A stretch of DNA of 64,000 nt, taken from contig JBBHKE010002690.1 in the NCBI GenBank assembly GCA_037447655.1, forward strand, positions 44,098 through 108,097, in the 5' to 3' direction. Origin of the DNA: Zygnema cylindricum (lineage: Eukaryota; Streptophyta; Zygnematophyceae; Zygnematales; Zygnemataceae). Both the position numbers and the translations under genes were made by a program. Under the pieces are notes generated by a model that worked only from the letters and a program-made list of their open reading frames with translations, made no database searches and was not told the origin of the DNA. Shown piece after piece: positions 10,497 to 20,338 of this stretch; within the stretch, counting starts at the first letter, position 1, and every line of letters begins with the position of its first letter.

Positions 10497-11233
10497 AGGC
10501 GTACATATTTCTGGGAAATTTTGAGGCTCCCACATGTGATTGTGCCCCCTCCGCAACCGGAAATAGAACAGTTGAGGAATAAAGTTGATCTTCTCAATCG
10601 TCGAGTGGTGGCTTAATAAGTAGCGATAATAGAGGTTCGTCGCTTGATTAATATTTTGACTTGAGAGCTTGCAGATGTTTGGCGACGTTGATAGGAGTTG
10701 GTGAAGGTCAATCTCAAGCCCTTCATTCGACGGAGAGGTATCCCGATTTCTCCCTCAACCATCATTAGGTGCCACAATGTTTTGTTTTTTTACATTTTTT
10801 TCCATACGTGTGTGAATTTAATATTTCTCTTCCCCTTCCTCACCTTATGCATGTAAATTTGAATTTGACTCTTACATTTGGTTTTGCTGATATCGGCATT
10901 GTGTTTGATAATCCTCATTCCCAGTTTAACGACGAGACAAGCTCGTCGTTTGTTCGTCGATAAACTTACAAATTCTCATCGGTGGTCGGTAGACGACTAT
11001 GTATTAACGTTTTTTACGAATGAAATTCTCATCTACCAGCTATAACGACGAATTTTCCTCGTCAATAAAACTGCGACAGTGACACTTCGTCCTTGAATAT
11101 TCCCGTTTTGTTTTACCGTCACTTCAAATTGGAATAATGCTTACCATTATGAATAATGAAAAGACACGTATAATGAAACTTATCTAATCTTTTTATATTG
11201 TTTATTGTGTACAGAGTACCAAAAAGCCAAGCA
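10497..11233. other. Spacer between unknown ORF and transposase
   Basis: AT-rich with pyrimidine runs; no gene recognised. It holds CGACGA/TCGTCG palindromes near 10928 and near 11043-11060, which resemble subterminal motifs of a DNA transposon. Confidence 0.5.
10928..10950. repeat. 9-bp perfect inverted repeat, 5-nt loop
   Basis: Arms AACGACGAG and CTCGTCGTT around ACAAG. The same motif family occurs near 11045, at 13377-13395 and in the 13493-13780 repeats, bracketing the transposase pseudogene. Confidence 0.85.
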
Positions 11234-13015
11234 ATGGTGGGTAGAGAGGAGGTCCACGCTTGGCACAATACGAGAGACAACCCGGACATACTCTACTTCT
11301 AGTTTTGGGACGAGATCTTGGCCGTCACCAAGGTTTTGCCGGGACGAGGAAGGAAGGAAGCCGCTTGGGTCACTATTATTCATGAGGAGTTAGTTTCGGA
11401 TTTTGAACGTTTTAAGAAAGCGGGTATAAAAATGTCCACTACACATCTTCAGGACATCGCTAGGGACATAATAAGAGAAAAGAGGAAAGAGTACGGCTCG
11501 GAATGGTTCAACAATGACGGGTGCGAAATACATCCAATAATAAATAAAAGGTGGGTGCAAAGGTGTCAAGAGAAGCACAACATTGTTGTACGTGCCCACA
11601 AAGGGAAACTACTATGTAGTCCCGAGAAAAAGGAATACATTGAGCGTACCGTAGCCTTCCACATAGGCGTTCTGAAGCGGGGGTTTTAATCCGGTAAGTC
11701 ACTCTTCATTATGAAGATATTGTAATGATGTTTCTTTTTTATTTATTGTGTTTTGTTTTCATTGTATTCCCTATTTAACGACATATACTACAAAAAGTTA
11801 TTTTTTTTGTGTGTTTGCCAAAGCATGTATACCAAGAATTTTCAACGAATACCTCATGGAAAACATGCATGAAACACACATGATCGTCAACACCGACAAT
11901 GGAAAGACTTTGGGGTTTCGAGGGGATGATGTGTTGAAATACACCGACGTCGCCGGAGGAGGTGAATCCATGACTCTCATGGTGCGAATCAGTGGAGGGG
12001 TGAACGCTCGTATCGAGAAACCGATAATTATTTTTGTTAATCGTGGCAGAAATTACTCAATACAAGGTTTACCGGACACCGTCCCGGGTGTGTTTTTTTT
12101 GCCTCATCTAATGTTTTCATTTCTATTTTGATGTATTTTTGTCTTTGATGAAGGTCTCTCTATTTTTCTCCATCGATCTATTTGTGTCTCATCTTACATC
12201 TATATCTCTCTACCTCGCCCTCTAATACGTTCTCCCTCTATCTCCCACTACATAATTAGGACATTTTCATTCTTTAACTCCCTAACTTGTCTTATCTCAA
12301 ACAATGACTTTACCAATAAGCTACATATGGTACACTTAGCTTACTTTCCCTATCTTTTCAAGTGTTTGTTATCGGACCGGTCCGAAGGATTGGAATGATA
12401 AAACGATGTTCCCACAATGGTTCAAAGAAGCAAAGTCTTATCAAGGGGATGGGGATGGACGACAAAAAATTATGTTCCTCGACATATGTGGTGGTAATAA
12501 TAGGTCCGATGACCTGGAATGAGTTCTACAGGCCAAAAACTATTTTTTACACTATTTTTCACCAAATGCAACGCATCTTGTTCAACCGGCCGACTCTTTC
12601 GTGATTTCTAAAACCAAGGACGTGTGGAGTCGCATATGGGACAGCTGAAAAGCAAAAGGAATTAAGACCGGGCAATGGGCTAAACCTTTGAGCCGTGGAT
12701 GGTCCTGAAACTTGGTTGGACCCGGTAAAGCATTTTTTATAAAATTGCAAGGAGCTCTATCCGAGAGGTTAATGCGATGAGAGACAAAAACGGGATGAGT
12801 TATGCGAGAAAAACAATGATTCAATGTGGCTTGTCTTTACGTGATGGACGGTGGGAAGAAATGCTCACACATCAATTGCGAGACATAATCACCAAGTATC
12901 GCAACCACTTTGAAGGCGAGGTTGTGGAACCTCCTTGCCCGAGGGCAAGAGAATTCGTCCAAAATGTTGAAGATGCCGACAGTCAACAAGATAGCATTTT
13001 CAGGGAGGGATGAGC
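11234..13015 (+). pseudogene. pogo/Tigger-type DDE transposase with CENP-B-like HTH (broken)
   Basis: Three blocks read in different frames. Block 1 (11234-11689) has a helix-rich N-terminus and a CENP-B/Tc5-type HTH ending WVQRCQEKHNIVVRAHKGK. Block 2 (about 11826-12095) starts the DDE_1 domain: RIFNEYLMENMHETHM, where the usual first catalytic Asp of N-D-E-T appears as His, then ESMTLMVRISGG and KPIIIFVNRG. Block 3 (about 12367-12650) gives KDWNDKTMFPQWFKEAK, IMFLDICGGNN (second Asp) and SPNATHLVQPADSFV (third Asp), with 36 positions between the last two Asp. A C-terminal piece (12777-13015) ends the protein. Spacers at 11690-11825 and 12095-12366 may be introns (GGTAAGTC at 11694). In-frame stops at 11301, in the middle of block 3 and after it make it dead. 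The element belongs to the Tc1/mariner superfamily by domain pattern. Confidence 0.75.
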
Positions 13016-13376
13016 GGCAACGAGTTTTAAAGATTTTATATAACTACGTATTGTTTTTTTTTTTTTAGATCCTAGTTTGGAAATGGTAGTTTAATTACAG
13101 AGTGGGAATAGTAGGCAAACTTGTGGCAGATTAATGTAGACGGTTTGTGAACTTTAGTAATAATTCACTTTATAGGATAGACTAGATATCGTGTGTATCG
13201 TTTTGTTATGGGATAATACAATTTTGCTTTATTTATAGTTAGTATTGTGGAATTGGATGTATTTTAAAACTATGTGTATTCACCTTGAGATGGTTTTAAA
13301 ATGTTGTTCAAAATTTGACTGTGCCTCTAACATGGAATTGTATATATTGCTGCAATGTACATCCTAAACCAATCAG
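13016..13376. other. Transposon 3' non-coding part
   Basis: AT-rich with a T-run at 13051-13066. I see no gene. It probably belongs to the transposon because the CGACGA motifs resume at 13377. Confidence 0.45.
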
Positions 13377-13395
13377 CGACGAATATACTTCGTCG
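13377..13395. repeat. 7-bp perfect inverted repeat, 5-nt loop
   Basis: CGACGAA, loop TATAC, TTCGTCG. Counterpart of the palindrome at 10928-10950 on the other side of the transposase. Confidence 0.8.
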
Positions 13396-13492
13396 TCTGT
13401 TCATCATCTTTCTGTGAAATTCATAAGTTGTTAGCTTCCTATACAGCGTATTCACCACACTATTTAATGGTTCCCCTTTCACCGACGAGAAT

Positions 13493-13780
13493 TTGTCGTC
13501 GCTAGATGGAAATCCAACAACGAATCAGGTTTTTTATCATCTCCGACAAAGCAGAGGTTGTGTCGTCGCTGGATGGAAATCCAGCGGCGAAACTGTCTCA
13601 TCATCATCTTCGACAAAGCAGAGGTTGTGTCGTCGCTAGGTGGCAATCCAACGACAAAACGACTTTTTTATCATCTCCGACAAAGTAGAGATTGTGTCGT
13701 CGCTGGATGGAAATCTAGCGGCGAAAATGCTTCATCATCATCATCTTCGACAATACAGAGAATTTGTCGTCGCTGAATTA
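13493..13780. repeat. 67-bp tandem repeat with a hairpin in each unit
   Basis: Units begin TGTCGTCGCT at about 13494, 13561, 13628, 13695 and 13765: spacing 67, 67, 67 and 70, the last with an extra CAT. The second unit holds CGCTGGAT, four bases, ATCCAGCG, extendable with one wobble to a 12-bp stem. Several units also carry a CATCATC run. The location at the 3' side of the transposase, with TCGTCG motifs, suggests a subterminal repeat array. Confidence 0.88.
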
Positions 13781-14170
13781 TAATCATGGAACCCATTATA
13801 ACGTTTTGTCTGTCTCGTTGAATGGCCTTACAGCGCCGAGGATGTATCGTCGCTGGTCCATGAACATTTAGTTGTCATACTACGTGGATATTATTATAGT
13901 TATGAACAAATAAGAGGGATTTTCCTATGTTTAAAAACCCATTTTGCTTGGATTGAAACCATAAAAACAGGATTGACAAATAAAAGGAAAGTCTTCCATG
14001 TACGAAAAGCAAAGTTCAAATAAAATACGCGGTGAGAACTAAGATGAATAAAGTATTGATCTCAACTTATACAAATGATTCACCAACGAAAAAATGCCAA
14101 GTACATTCAATATTTTTCAACGCGATAATCTCATCGATACAATATGTAAGAAATTAAAAAAATACACAGT

Positions 14171-14205
<35 letters not shown>

Positions 14206-14733
14206 AGTTGACACAAAAAAAATCACTCATAACAAAAATTGGAAAAGAAGTAGAAAATTTGTGTATTTCACGATGATATCTTTTTACAACGTTAAACTCA
14301 AACAAAAAATGATCCGAGGCCTATTAATGGGAAAAATTCAACAAAGCTCAAAATACTTCAAAATTATAAATGTTTCTTCCTCTAGCTCGGAAACCCCCTT
14401 AACAAAAAATAAAAACCTTCGTAATACTACACATATTAGCTAAGCATCAACGATCCGTGACAACGAATATGATCCATGGAAAACTCCTCACGTTTTACTC
14501 CAGGCGTTTTCATCCGGTCCAACACCTACAAGTTGATACTCTCTTCTTCCCTAGGATCATATGTTTCCGTAGGGTGCTCCCCAATGCAACGGCCGTCAAA
14601 TAGAAGTTCATCATCAATGACAGTTTTAAATACAAAGGAGAGAGAAAGATAACGGATTAGTAGAGGGTATATGGGCTCGACAAATTTAACGAGAAAAAGG
14701 AGGGACAGAGAGAGACAGAAAGAGTATGACATA
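13781..14733. other. AT-rich non-coding stretch with (AT)n
   Basis: No gene recognised. An (AT)n microsatellite lies at about 14173-14203. From about 14640 the plus strand becomes purine-rich and grades into repeat D. Confidence 0.5.
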
Positions 14734-15350
14734 TTTGGAGATAGCAATAAAATAGATGGAGACATAGCGAGAGAGTGAGGGTGGTTGGTTAATGACCACG
14801 AAGAAAATGAAGGCAGAGGGGCGGGAGGGGAGATAAAATATGGAAGAGGGAATGACACAAATACAAGGAGGACGTGAGAGATAGAAGTGGGAGGAAATGA
14901 TAAATGATAGGTTGAAAGAGTGAGATAACAAGATCGAGAGCAATGATGAGAGGGAAACAAATGTGGAAAGATGAGCAAATACTTAGGAGGGGAGTAGGGA
15001 AAAATAATCCGATTGGTATTGAGAGACGAACAAAGAGGGACACAAAACGAAGTAGAGATTAAGATGGAGAAAAAGAGAGTTAGAAAGAAAAGTAAAGAAA
15101 AGATGTGAGACAGAAAGAGGGTGTGAGAGAGAATGGGAAGAAGAGAATGAGAGAAAAGAGTAGAGAAAGGGTATAGGACAGAATGAGTGAGAGAGAGAGA
15201 GGGAAGAAGAGAATGAGAGAGAACAGTAGGGAAAAGGAATGAGAAATAATGTGGGAGATGGACAATGCATAGAGAGAGAGGTAAAAGGATAAAGAGGGAG
15301 AGAGAATAAAGAAGGAAGAAAAAAGAGCTAGAGGGAGAGAGAAAGTTGAA
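14640..15350. repeat. Polypurine tract segment of repeat D
   Basis: About 700 bases of plus strand are dominated by G and A (GAGAGA, GGAAGAAGAGAATGAG and similar). Long minus-strand frames rich in Ser, Leu and Phe here are translation of low-complexity polypyrimidine and not genes. Mirror-symmetric purine runs of this kind can form triplex DNA; that is general knowledge, not shown here. Confidence 0.8.
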
Positions 15351-16276
15351 AAATCATGGTGAGCTGCGCAGTTACCCATGGTTTCTTAATAAACCCAAAA
15401 AATATAGCGATAATGATGGTGCCCACTTCGTTGTTGTTCCGCCATATTATTCTTTACCCTAATACAGGTGTAAACCTTAAAAATAGGTATAGAGTATTGG
15501 ATGTCGCAATACTAAGCGAGGCGGCGGGACGACGATCCGTATCTTGCCCTAAAAATTGCGACGTTATGTAAAAATGGTTATGCGAGGTTCAAACGTCAAA
15601 TACCAAGAGATGAGGATGCGGTTAGGATTAGTCAGAACACAAAATCTATTTTTTGTGTTTTGTCCTCGTTTGCCGTTGGTTTGTCATCAACTCTCGTTTT
15701 CAAGGCGCCGTGTTTTTTCAATTTTAAATTTTGTAACTTCACTCTAATATTTACACAATATGACACTAATTTGTTGTCGTTTTGTGAAACATAACCCATT
15801 TTAGGGTGAAACTTAACTCTAATACGTGTCTCTTTCGTTTAAAGGTCTGGTTTTACCGTTATGTTTCCCTTTGACCCGGTAATACTGTAAACATATACTC
15901 TATTAATTTCGCAATATCTCAAAAAAACTAACCATTAGGTAACTTTCGGCACTATCACACGTGTAGAGCAACAATACCCTTACGTAACATGGTCATTTTT
16001 TAGCATGTGGACGTGTTATATGTTCACATTGTCAAACACAAAAACGAACGACTTAATATATGCGAACGATTATTTTGCAAACTCGACACCACTATTTTTG
16101 AAATCACTGCTCTGCATGCGACAGACATAAGTTAAGACCAATACGGTACGGATCTTGGTAATGAAGTACACTATTGTACGAACAAACTACTTACGTACAC
16201 CACACTAATCATGAATATAGTACGGTCATACCATCGACTCTAATTTACAAGAACCGTATTTAACGTCAAAGATAAA
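14734..16276. repeat. Repeat D, copy 1
   Basis: Aligns with 26955-28518 and in part with 30843-31860. Shared landmarks are the GA-rich segment, an inverted repeat AACACAAAA/TTTTGTGTT near 15638-15661, CCCATTTTAGGGTGAAAC, and a GTAC-rich end (GTACACTATTGTACGAAC-like). No coding domain is visible. It ends abruptly at about 16276 where it joins a truncated family-2 LTR. Class unknown. Confidence 0.75.
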
Positions 16277-16683
16277 TGTCGACATTTTTGTCATGTCGTA
16301 CAATGTTCGTACATAAAGTACACCGACAGCTATACATTTATGTACGGTACAACAATATGATTGGTGCCGTACATCAGTAGATAGAGTTTTAGAGAGAGAT
16401 AGGACTTAGAAAAAATTGGTAGATAGGACCCTCTCTCCCAGTGAGCTTCTGTACAAAAGGTCAAACTTTGACCCTCCATAACTTACTGCTCAGGGGAGCA
16501 AATACGGAGATTCTTTTTGTTATAGATTCAGGCGAGTCTTTCCTTCATAGGGGTGAAGGTGGTTATAGTTTTTGTTTTTCAGGGTGACGGTTATTATTGC
16601 TACAAGACAAAGGGGTCAGGGTTATCCTAGAGGCTTCGTGTGAGCTGCTTACTCTAAGGTCCTATGGAGGTCTCAGAGTTGCA
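16277..16683 (+). repeat. Truncated 5' LTR of element E
   Basis: Matches 22833-23243 from the CATTTTTGTCATGTCG block to the GAGTTGCA end. The Gag ATG (16664-16666) lies 20 bases before the LTR end. The left part of the LTR is missing. Confidence 0.85.
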
Positions 16684-16699
16684 GGTTATGGGCCCACCA
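16684..16699 (+). other. Primer binding site of element E (anticodon-arm type)
   Basis: GGTTATGGGCCCACCA directly follows the LTR end (GTTGCA). It is a 16-base perfect complement of the anticodon stem-loop of plant initiator tRNA-Met as I recall it. Drosophila copia uses the same kind of site with a 5' half-tRNA primer. Confidence 0.85.
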
Positions 16700-17031
16700 T
16701 CTAGAGTGCCCATATTCAATGGAGCTAGTTTCATATACTGGGAAAGTATGATGACAAGAGCTCTATGTGAGAAACGGTTTTGGGGAATAGTGAGTGGACG
16801 GGTGAGGCGCCCATCCAATCTTGGGATACCTCCAGGGTTTTGTTGATATTTGAGTATTTTCTAGGTCTATGTTAGGATAGGAAAATAGCAGAGGCAGTCT
16901 GCCTCTAACTTCTTCTCCAAGCCCCCACACTTGTTGTAGTCACTGGAGGCTGAAGAGGAAGCCAGAGCCATGGCTGCCAAAGCTGTCTAGAGAGACAAGT
17001 AGTAGAATCTGAGTAGATTTACCAAAAGGTG

Positions 17032-17072
17032 TGACGGACCCAGGATTTGATCCTGGAACCTGCCGTCCGTCA
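17032..17072 (+). promoter_or_regulatory. Conserved U3 hairpin resembling the complement of the iMet tRNA T-arm
   Basis: Outer arms are TGACGGAC and GTCCGTCA. The inner hairpin is CCAGGAT, TTG, ATCCTGG, with eight unpaired bases (AACCTGCC) on one side. Positions 17040-17062 agree at 20 of 23 with the complement of the T-arm and variable loop of plant initiator tRNA-Met, using the tRNA sequence from memory. Related copies: 36345-36385, 23311-23350 and 26721-26760 (reverse) and about 29306-29346. Confidence 0.6.
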
Positions 17073-17767
17073 CAGTAGCCGTTAGCCTTGACCGTTTAGT
17101 CTAGGACTTGTGCTAAGTGACATAGGGTTTGATATGTATTTAAACAAATAAACATAGGTTTTCCCATTTAACTAGATTACGGTCTATAGGACATAGAAAC
17201 AGTTTGTACTATTAGTACCGGACGAAACAAATAGTACGGACATTTGTTTCGACGGTTCGTATTTAATACCTATATCAATCGGACGGCCGTGGTTAGCGCC
17301 GGTCTCGCGGAAAGGACAATTTGGCGGTTTTCGGACTCCGCCACTCCGGATGACACGTGGCAACAACTTACGGGATTACGGAATTTCCGGAACGGCAGAA
17401 AACAAATCTGGAAGTGACAAATGTCGCATTATGATGACATCGTACAATGTACGTACAGAAAGTACTCCGGCACTTGTACTTTCTTGTACGGTACCAATTT
17501 TCTGACGCGGCATGACCTGGCGCCACGTGGAGAGATAAGATTTGGAGGCAAGAATTTCGGAGATTATAAGAGCGAATCCGAATAAAACATGTGTTTACTT
17601 TTGAGCCGTGTCGTACGATAACCGTACAAAAGGTACACCGGCATCTGTACCTTTATGTACTATACAGTAATGCGATTGGTCTGTACCTCAGTACTAGAGG
17701 GTTTAGAGAGGGGTTTAGGACTTAGAATATTTCTAGTAGGTAGCTGCCTCTCCCAGAGAGCACCTTG

Positions 17768-17773
17768 TATAAA
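17768..17773 (+). promoter_or_regulatory. TATA box of family-2 LTR
   Basis: TATAAA in the context CCTTGTATAAATGG, about 370 bases before the LTR end. The same context occurs at 36941-36946 and, on the minus strand, at about 25928-25933. The R region would start roughly 30 bases downstream. Confidence 0.65.
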
Positions 17774-18971
17774 TGGCAAACTTTGGCCAGCCATAACTAT
17801 CAATTCAGTTGACCAAATTCAGTGATTCTTGTTGCTGCGGACTCAGGGGAGTCCAAGCTACACAGGGGTGTAGTCGGTTATATTTTTTGCCTGCCTGGGT
17901 GGCTGCATTTCTAAGGGAAAGTCAAAGTGGGGAATGTTATCCTAAACTACTATTCTAACTTTGCATTCTGTAGTGAAACTGAGCACACAGAAAGTCTTAT
18001 TTCACAGGGGTGAAGCTGTAATGGGGTTATGATTGTCAAGGGGTCAATCATTTGGGTTTATATTAACTTGGAGTCGGCACTATCTAGATTAGCTTCCTTT
18101 GGACTTGCGAATTCTGTGTGGCAATGGAGCCCATAGAATTTCAGGTTTACAGGAGGCAGATTCACTAGAGATGGAGATCCATCATCAACGGAGGAGACAA
18201 AAGAAGGAGAGGTGGTAGACAAAAGAAAGGAGAAGGAGATGACCACACCAATAGCAACTGGTTCGGCATTCATGTCACCTATTCAGAGGAACGAGGAGAA
18301 TGATACTGATACCTGAGACTTCAACAACATGGCGACAAAGCACTTCATCCTCCGCCATCTTACTCAAGGACTTGCATGTCTTCATTTGCAGGTAGAAAGG
18401 GCATCCGATCTTTAGATGGCTCTCATAGAGATGTACAGAAGTGGTACGATTCAGCAACAACAGTTGGATGATTGGAAAGTTAAGCAGTATGTATACAAAG
18501 GGGGAAAGATGTTGGATTTTTGCAATGAGCTTGCTACATTTTTCATGGGGCTAGAGAGTGTTGGAAAAGATTTTAGTGAAAAAGAAAAGGTTAGTTTTCT
18601 ATTGATGAAGCTACCCGATGAGTTCGAGAACATAGTCAACCGTGTGCAAGAATTGCTTGACTGAAGGTGGATATGGAACTCAGTGGTAGGAACGATTCTC
18701 GTTCGGGAGAATACAATTTAGATCCGAATGGGAGGAAAGAGTGGGCAAGCCTTGGGAGCTGGGACCGATTGGAGGAACAAGGATTCCTAGAGACCGATCG
18801 GAAATTACGCAGGGGGGGAACAAAAAAATCAGACCGACAAGTTCGGACCAACGGCTCCCAAGGGTTTATGTCATTTCTGTAAGAAACCAGGCACTATATG
18901 GTGGAGTGCACTAAGCTAACCGCGCTTCGGTTAAAGGAGGGGCAGACCGGAGGAACTCGAGAGGAAAGAAA

Positions 18972-20338
18972 ATGGCCCTTGTGACACAGGTACATGAGGT
19001 GGAATCCGAAGATGAGGACGATGAGCTCCTATTGGATCAGGAGTTGGAAGCGACAAACGAGGTAGAAACTCAAAGAAAGGAGAAATGTGCTTTCGGTGGA
19101 TTGAAGGGTGAAGCAGGCTGGATTGTAGATTCAGGTGCCTCCATACACATGTGTAAGGATAAACACCTGTTCACTAAGATAAAAATCATTCCCACCGTAG
19201 AGATAGAGTACGGAGATGGGAGGATAGTCACTACTACTCTTGTAGGATCGATAGATCTGAAAGTATTGGTAGAAGGAAAGACATCCATAGTTACATTCTC
19301 TGATGTATTGTTTATTCCGGAGCTGAACAAAAACCTCATCTCTACGTCTGTATTAGATTATAAGGGTTTTGATACTAGCACTAGGGAAGGAGTCTTACTG
19401 CTAGTTTTGAGGAGAAAGTTTATTTCACCGCTGAAAAAGGTAGCCAAGGGATGTTTAGGTTGATTTTAAGCAATGAAAAGAAGAAACTTTATTATGTTGG
19501 TGTTCATAATATAATGATGTGGCATAAAAGGCTTGGGCATGTGAGTCTAGATAAGCTAAGAGAGATGAAAAATATGGGAGTGGTGGAAGGAATTCAGTTC
19601 AGTGAGAGTGAGAATCTGAGTGATTATAGTGGATGTGCTCAAGGTAAAGCACACAGATTGCCTTTTCCCAAAACAGGCGTATATAGGGGAGAAAAAATTC
19701 TAGATCTAGTACACACAGATATTTGGGGACCGGCCAAAGTGCCCTCACTGGGGGGGAAGAGATTTATGAGGACTATCACTGATGATTGGTCTCTGTATTC
19801 CAGGGTGTATTTTTTGAAAAACAAGTAAGAAGCTCAAGATTGTTTTAGACAATATAAAACATGGAGCGAAAAACTCCATGAAACTCCAATCAAGAGAGTA
19901 AGGAGTGACAATGGTGGAGAGTATACTTCTAACCAGTTTGAGGATTTTTTGAGGGAAGATGGAGTTCAACACCAAAAGACAGTTCCAGAAAACCCAGAAC
20001 AGAATGGGGTAGCTGAACGATTAAACAATACACTGAGTGATAGTGCAAGAAGTATGTTGTCGGATAAGAAGATAGGAAAAAGGTTTTGGGCAGAAGCAAT
20101 GAACTGCGCTAATTACCTCAAAAATAGAGTTCTTACCTCGGCTATAAAAGATCAAACACCTTATGAGAAATGGACCGGCCAAAAACCAGACATATCTCAC
20201 TTAAAGGTTTTCGGTAGTCAAGTAATCAGTCTAGATACAGATCGGTCTAATTCGAAGCTAGGTCCTAAAGGAAAACTGGGGTACTTATTAGGATATGATG
20301 AGGATGTTAAAGGATATAGAGTTTACGATCTAAAATAG
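18972..20338 (+). pseudogene. pol: Protease and integrase of element E
   Basis: Three frame pieces (18972-19463, 19451-19828, 19949-20338). The protease site reads GWIVDSGASIHMC at about codon 50 of the first piece, a fully conserved copia form. The second piece has MWHKRLGHVSLDKL and CAQGKAHRLPFP of the GAG-pre-integrase zinc domain and begins integrase at LDLVHTDIWGP. The third carries NPEQNGVAERLNNTL, with the catalytic Glu region, and GYLLGYDEDVKGYRVYD. VRSDNGGEYTSNQF is readable between the pieces at about 19895-19935. A TAA after KNK near 19826 and a shift near 19450 break the frame. Confidence 0.92.

Larger units (their letters stand above)
16841..18143 (+). mobile_element. Solo LTR of a family-2 sister, inserted in gag of E
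   Basis: Begins TGTTGATATTTGAG, ends CATAGAATTTCA, and is flanked by GGTTT at 16836-16840 and 18144-18148. It is closely related to the LTRs at 25559-26954 (reverse) and 36153-37316. It contains a U3 hairpin (17032-17072), two GTAC-rich dyads (17459-17482 and 17629-17654), a TATA box (17768) and a Gag-type ATG 20 bases before its end. Removing it restores the gag reading frame through CCT CCA GGG TTT. Confidence 0.93.
16664..18970 (+). pseudogene. gag: Gag of element E (broken, interrupted by solo LTR)
   Basis: Starts at ATG 16664 in the LTR and reads through the PBS as QVMGPPSRVPIFNG, then YWESMM. After the inserted LTR the same frame resumes at 18149. The capsid core of UBN2 type is clear: KHFILRHLTQ, IEMYRSGTIQQQQL, GKMLDFCNELATFF and LMKLPDEFENIVNRVQELL. 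A TGA near 18314 and a TAG near 18413 lie where paralogues have Trp; a TGA near 18662 follows QELLD. The zinc knuckle near 18873 begins CHFCKKPG, then a 2-base loss moves HYMVEC into another frame, so CX2CX4HX4C survives only across a frameshift. Confidence 0.88.

Noticed and set aside
12362-12604. 80-codon plus-strand frame in the transposase region.
   Set aside because: The DDE_1 motifs (LDICGGNN, THLVQPAD) are in the neighbouring frame; this one is a shadow.
10928-13780. CGACGA palindromes suggest a CACTA (En/Spm) element.
   Set aside because: The transposase blocks fit DDE_1 with a CENP-B HTH, not the CACTA transposase, and no CACTA terminus was found.
14526-15379. Long minus-strand Ser/Leu/Phe-rich open frames (also 26887-27792 and 30485-30962).
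   Set aside because: They are translations of a polypyrimidine strand and are not conserved as frames between the three D copies.
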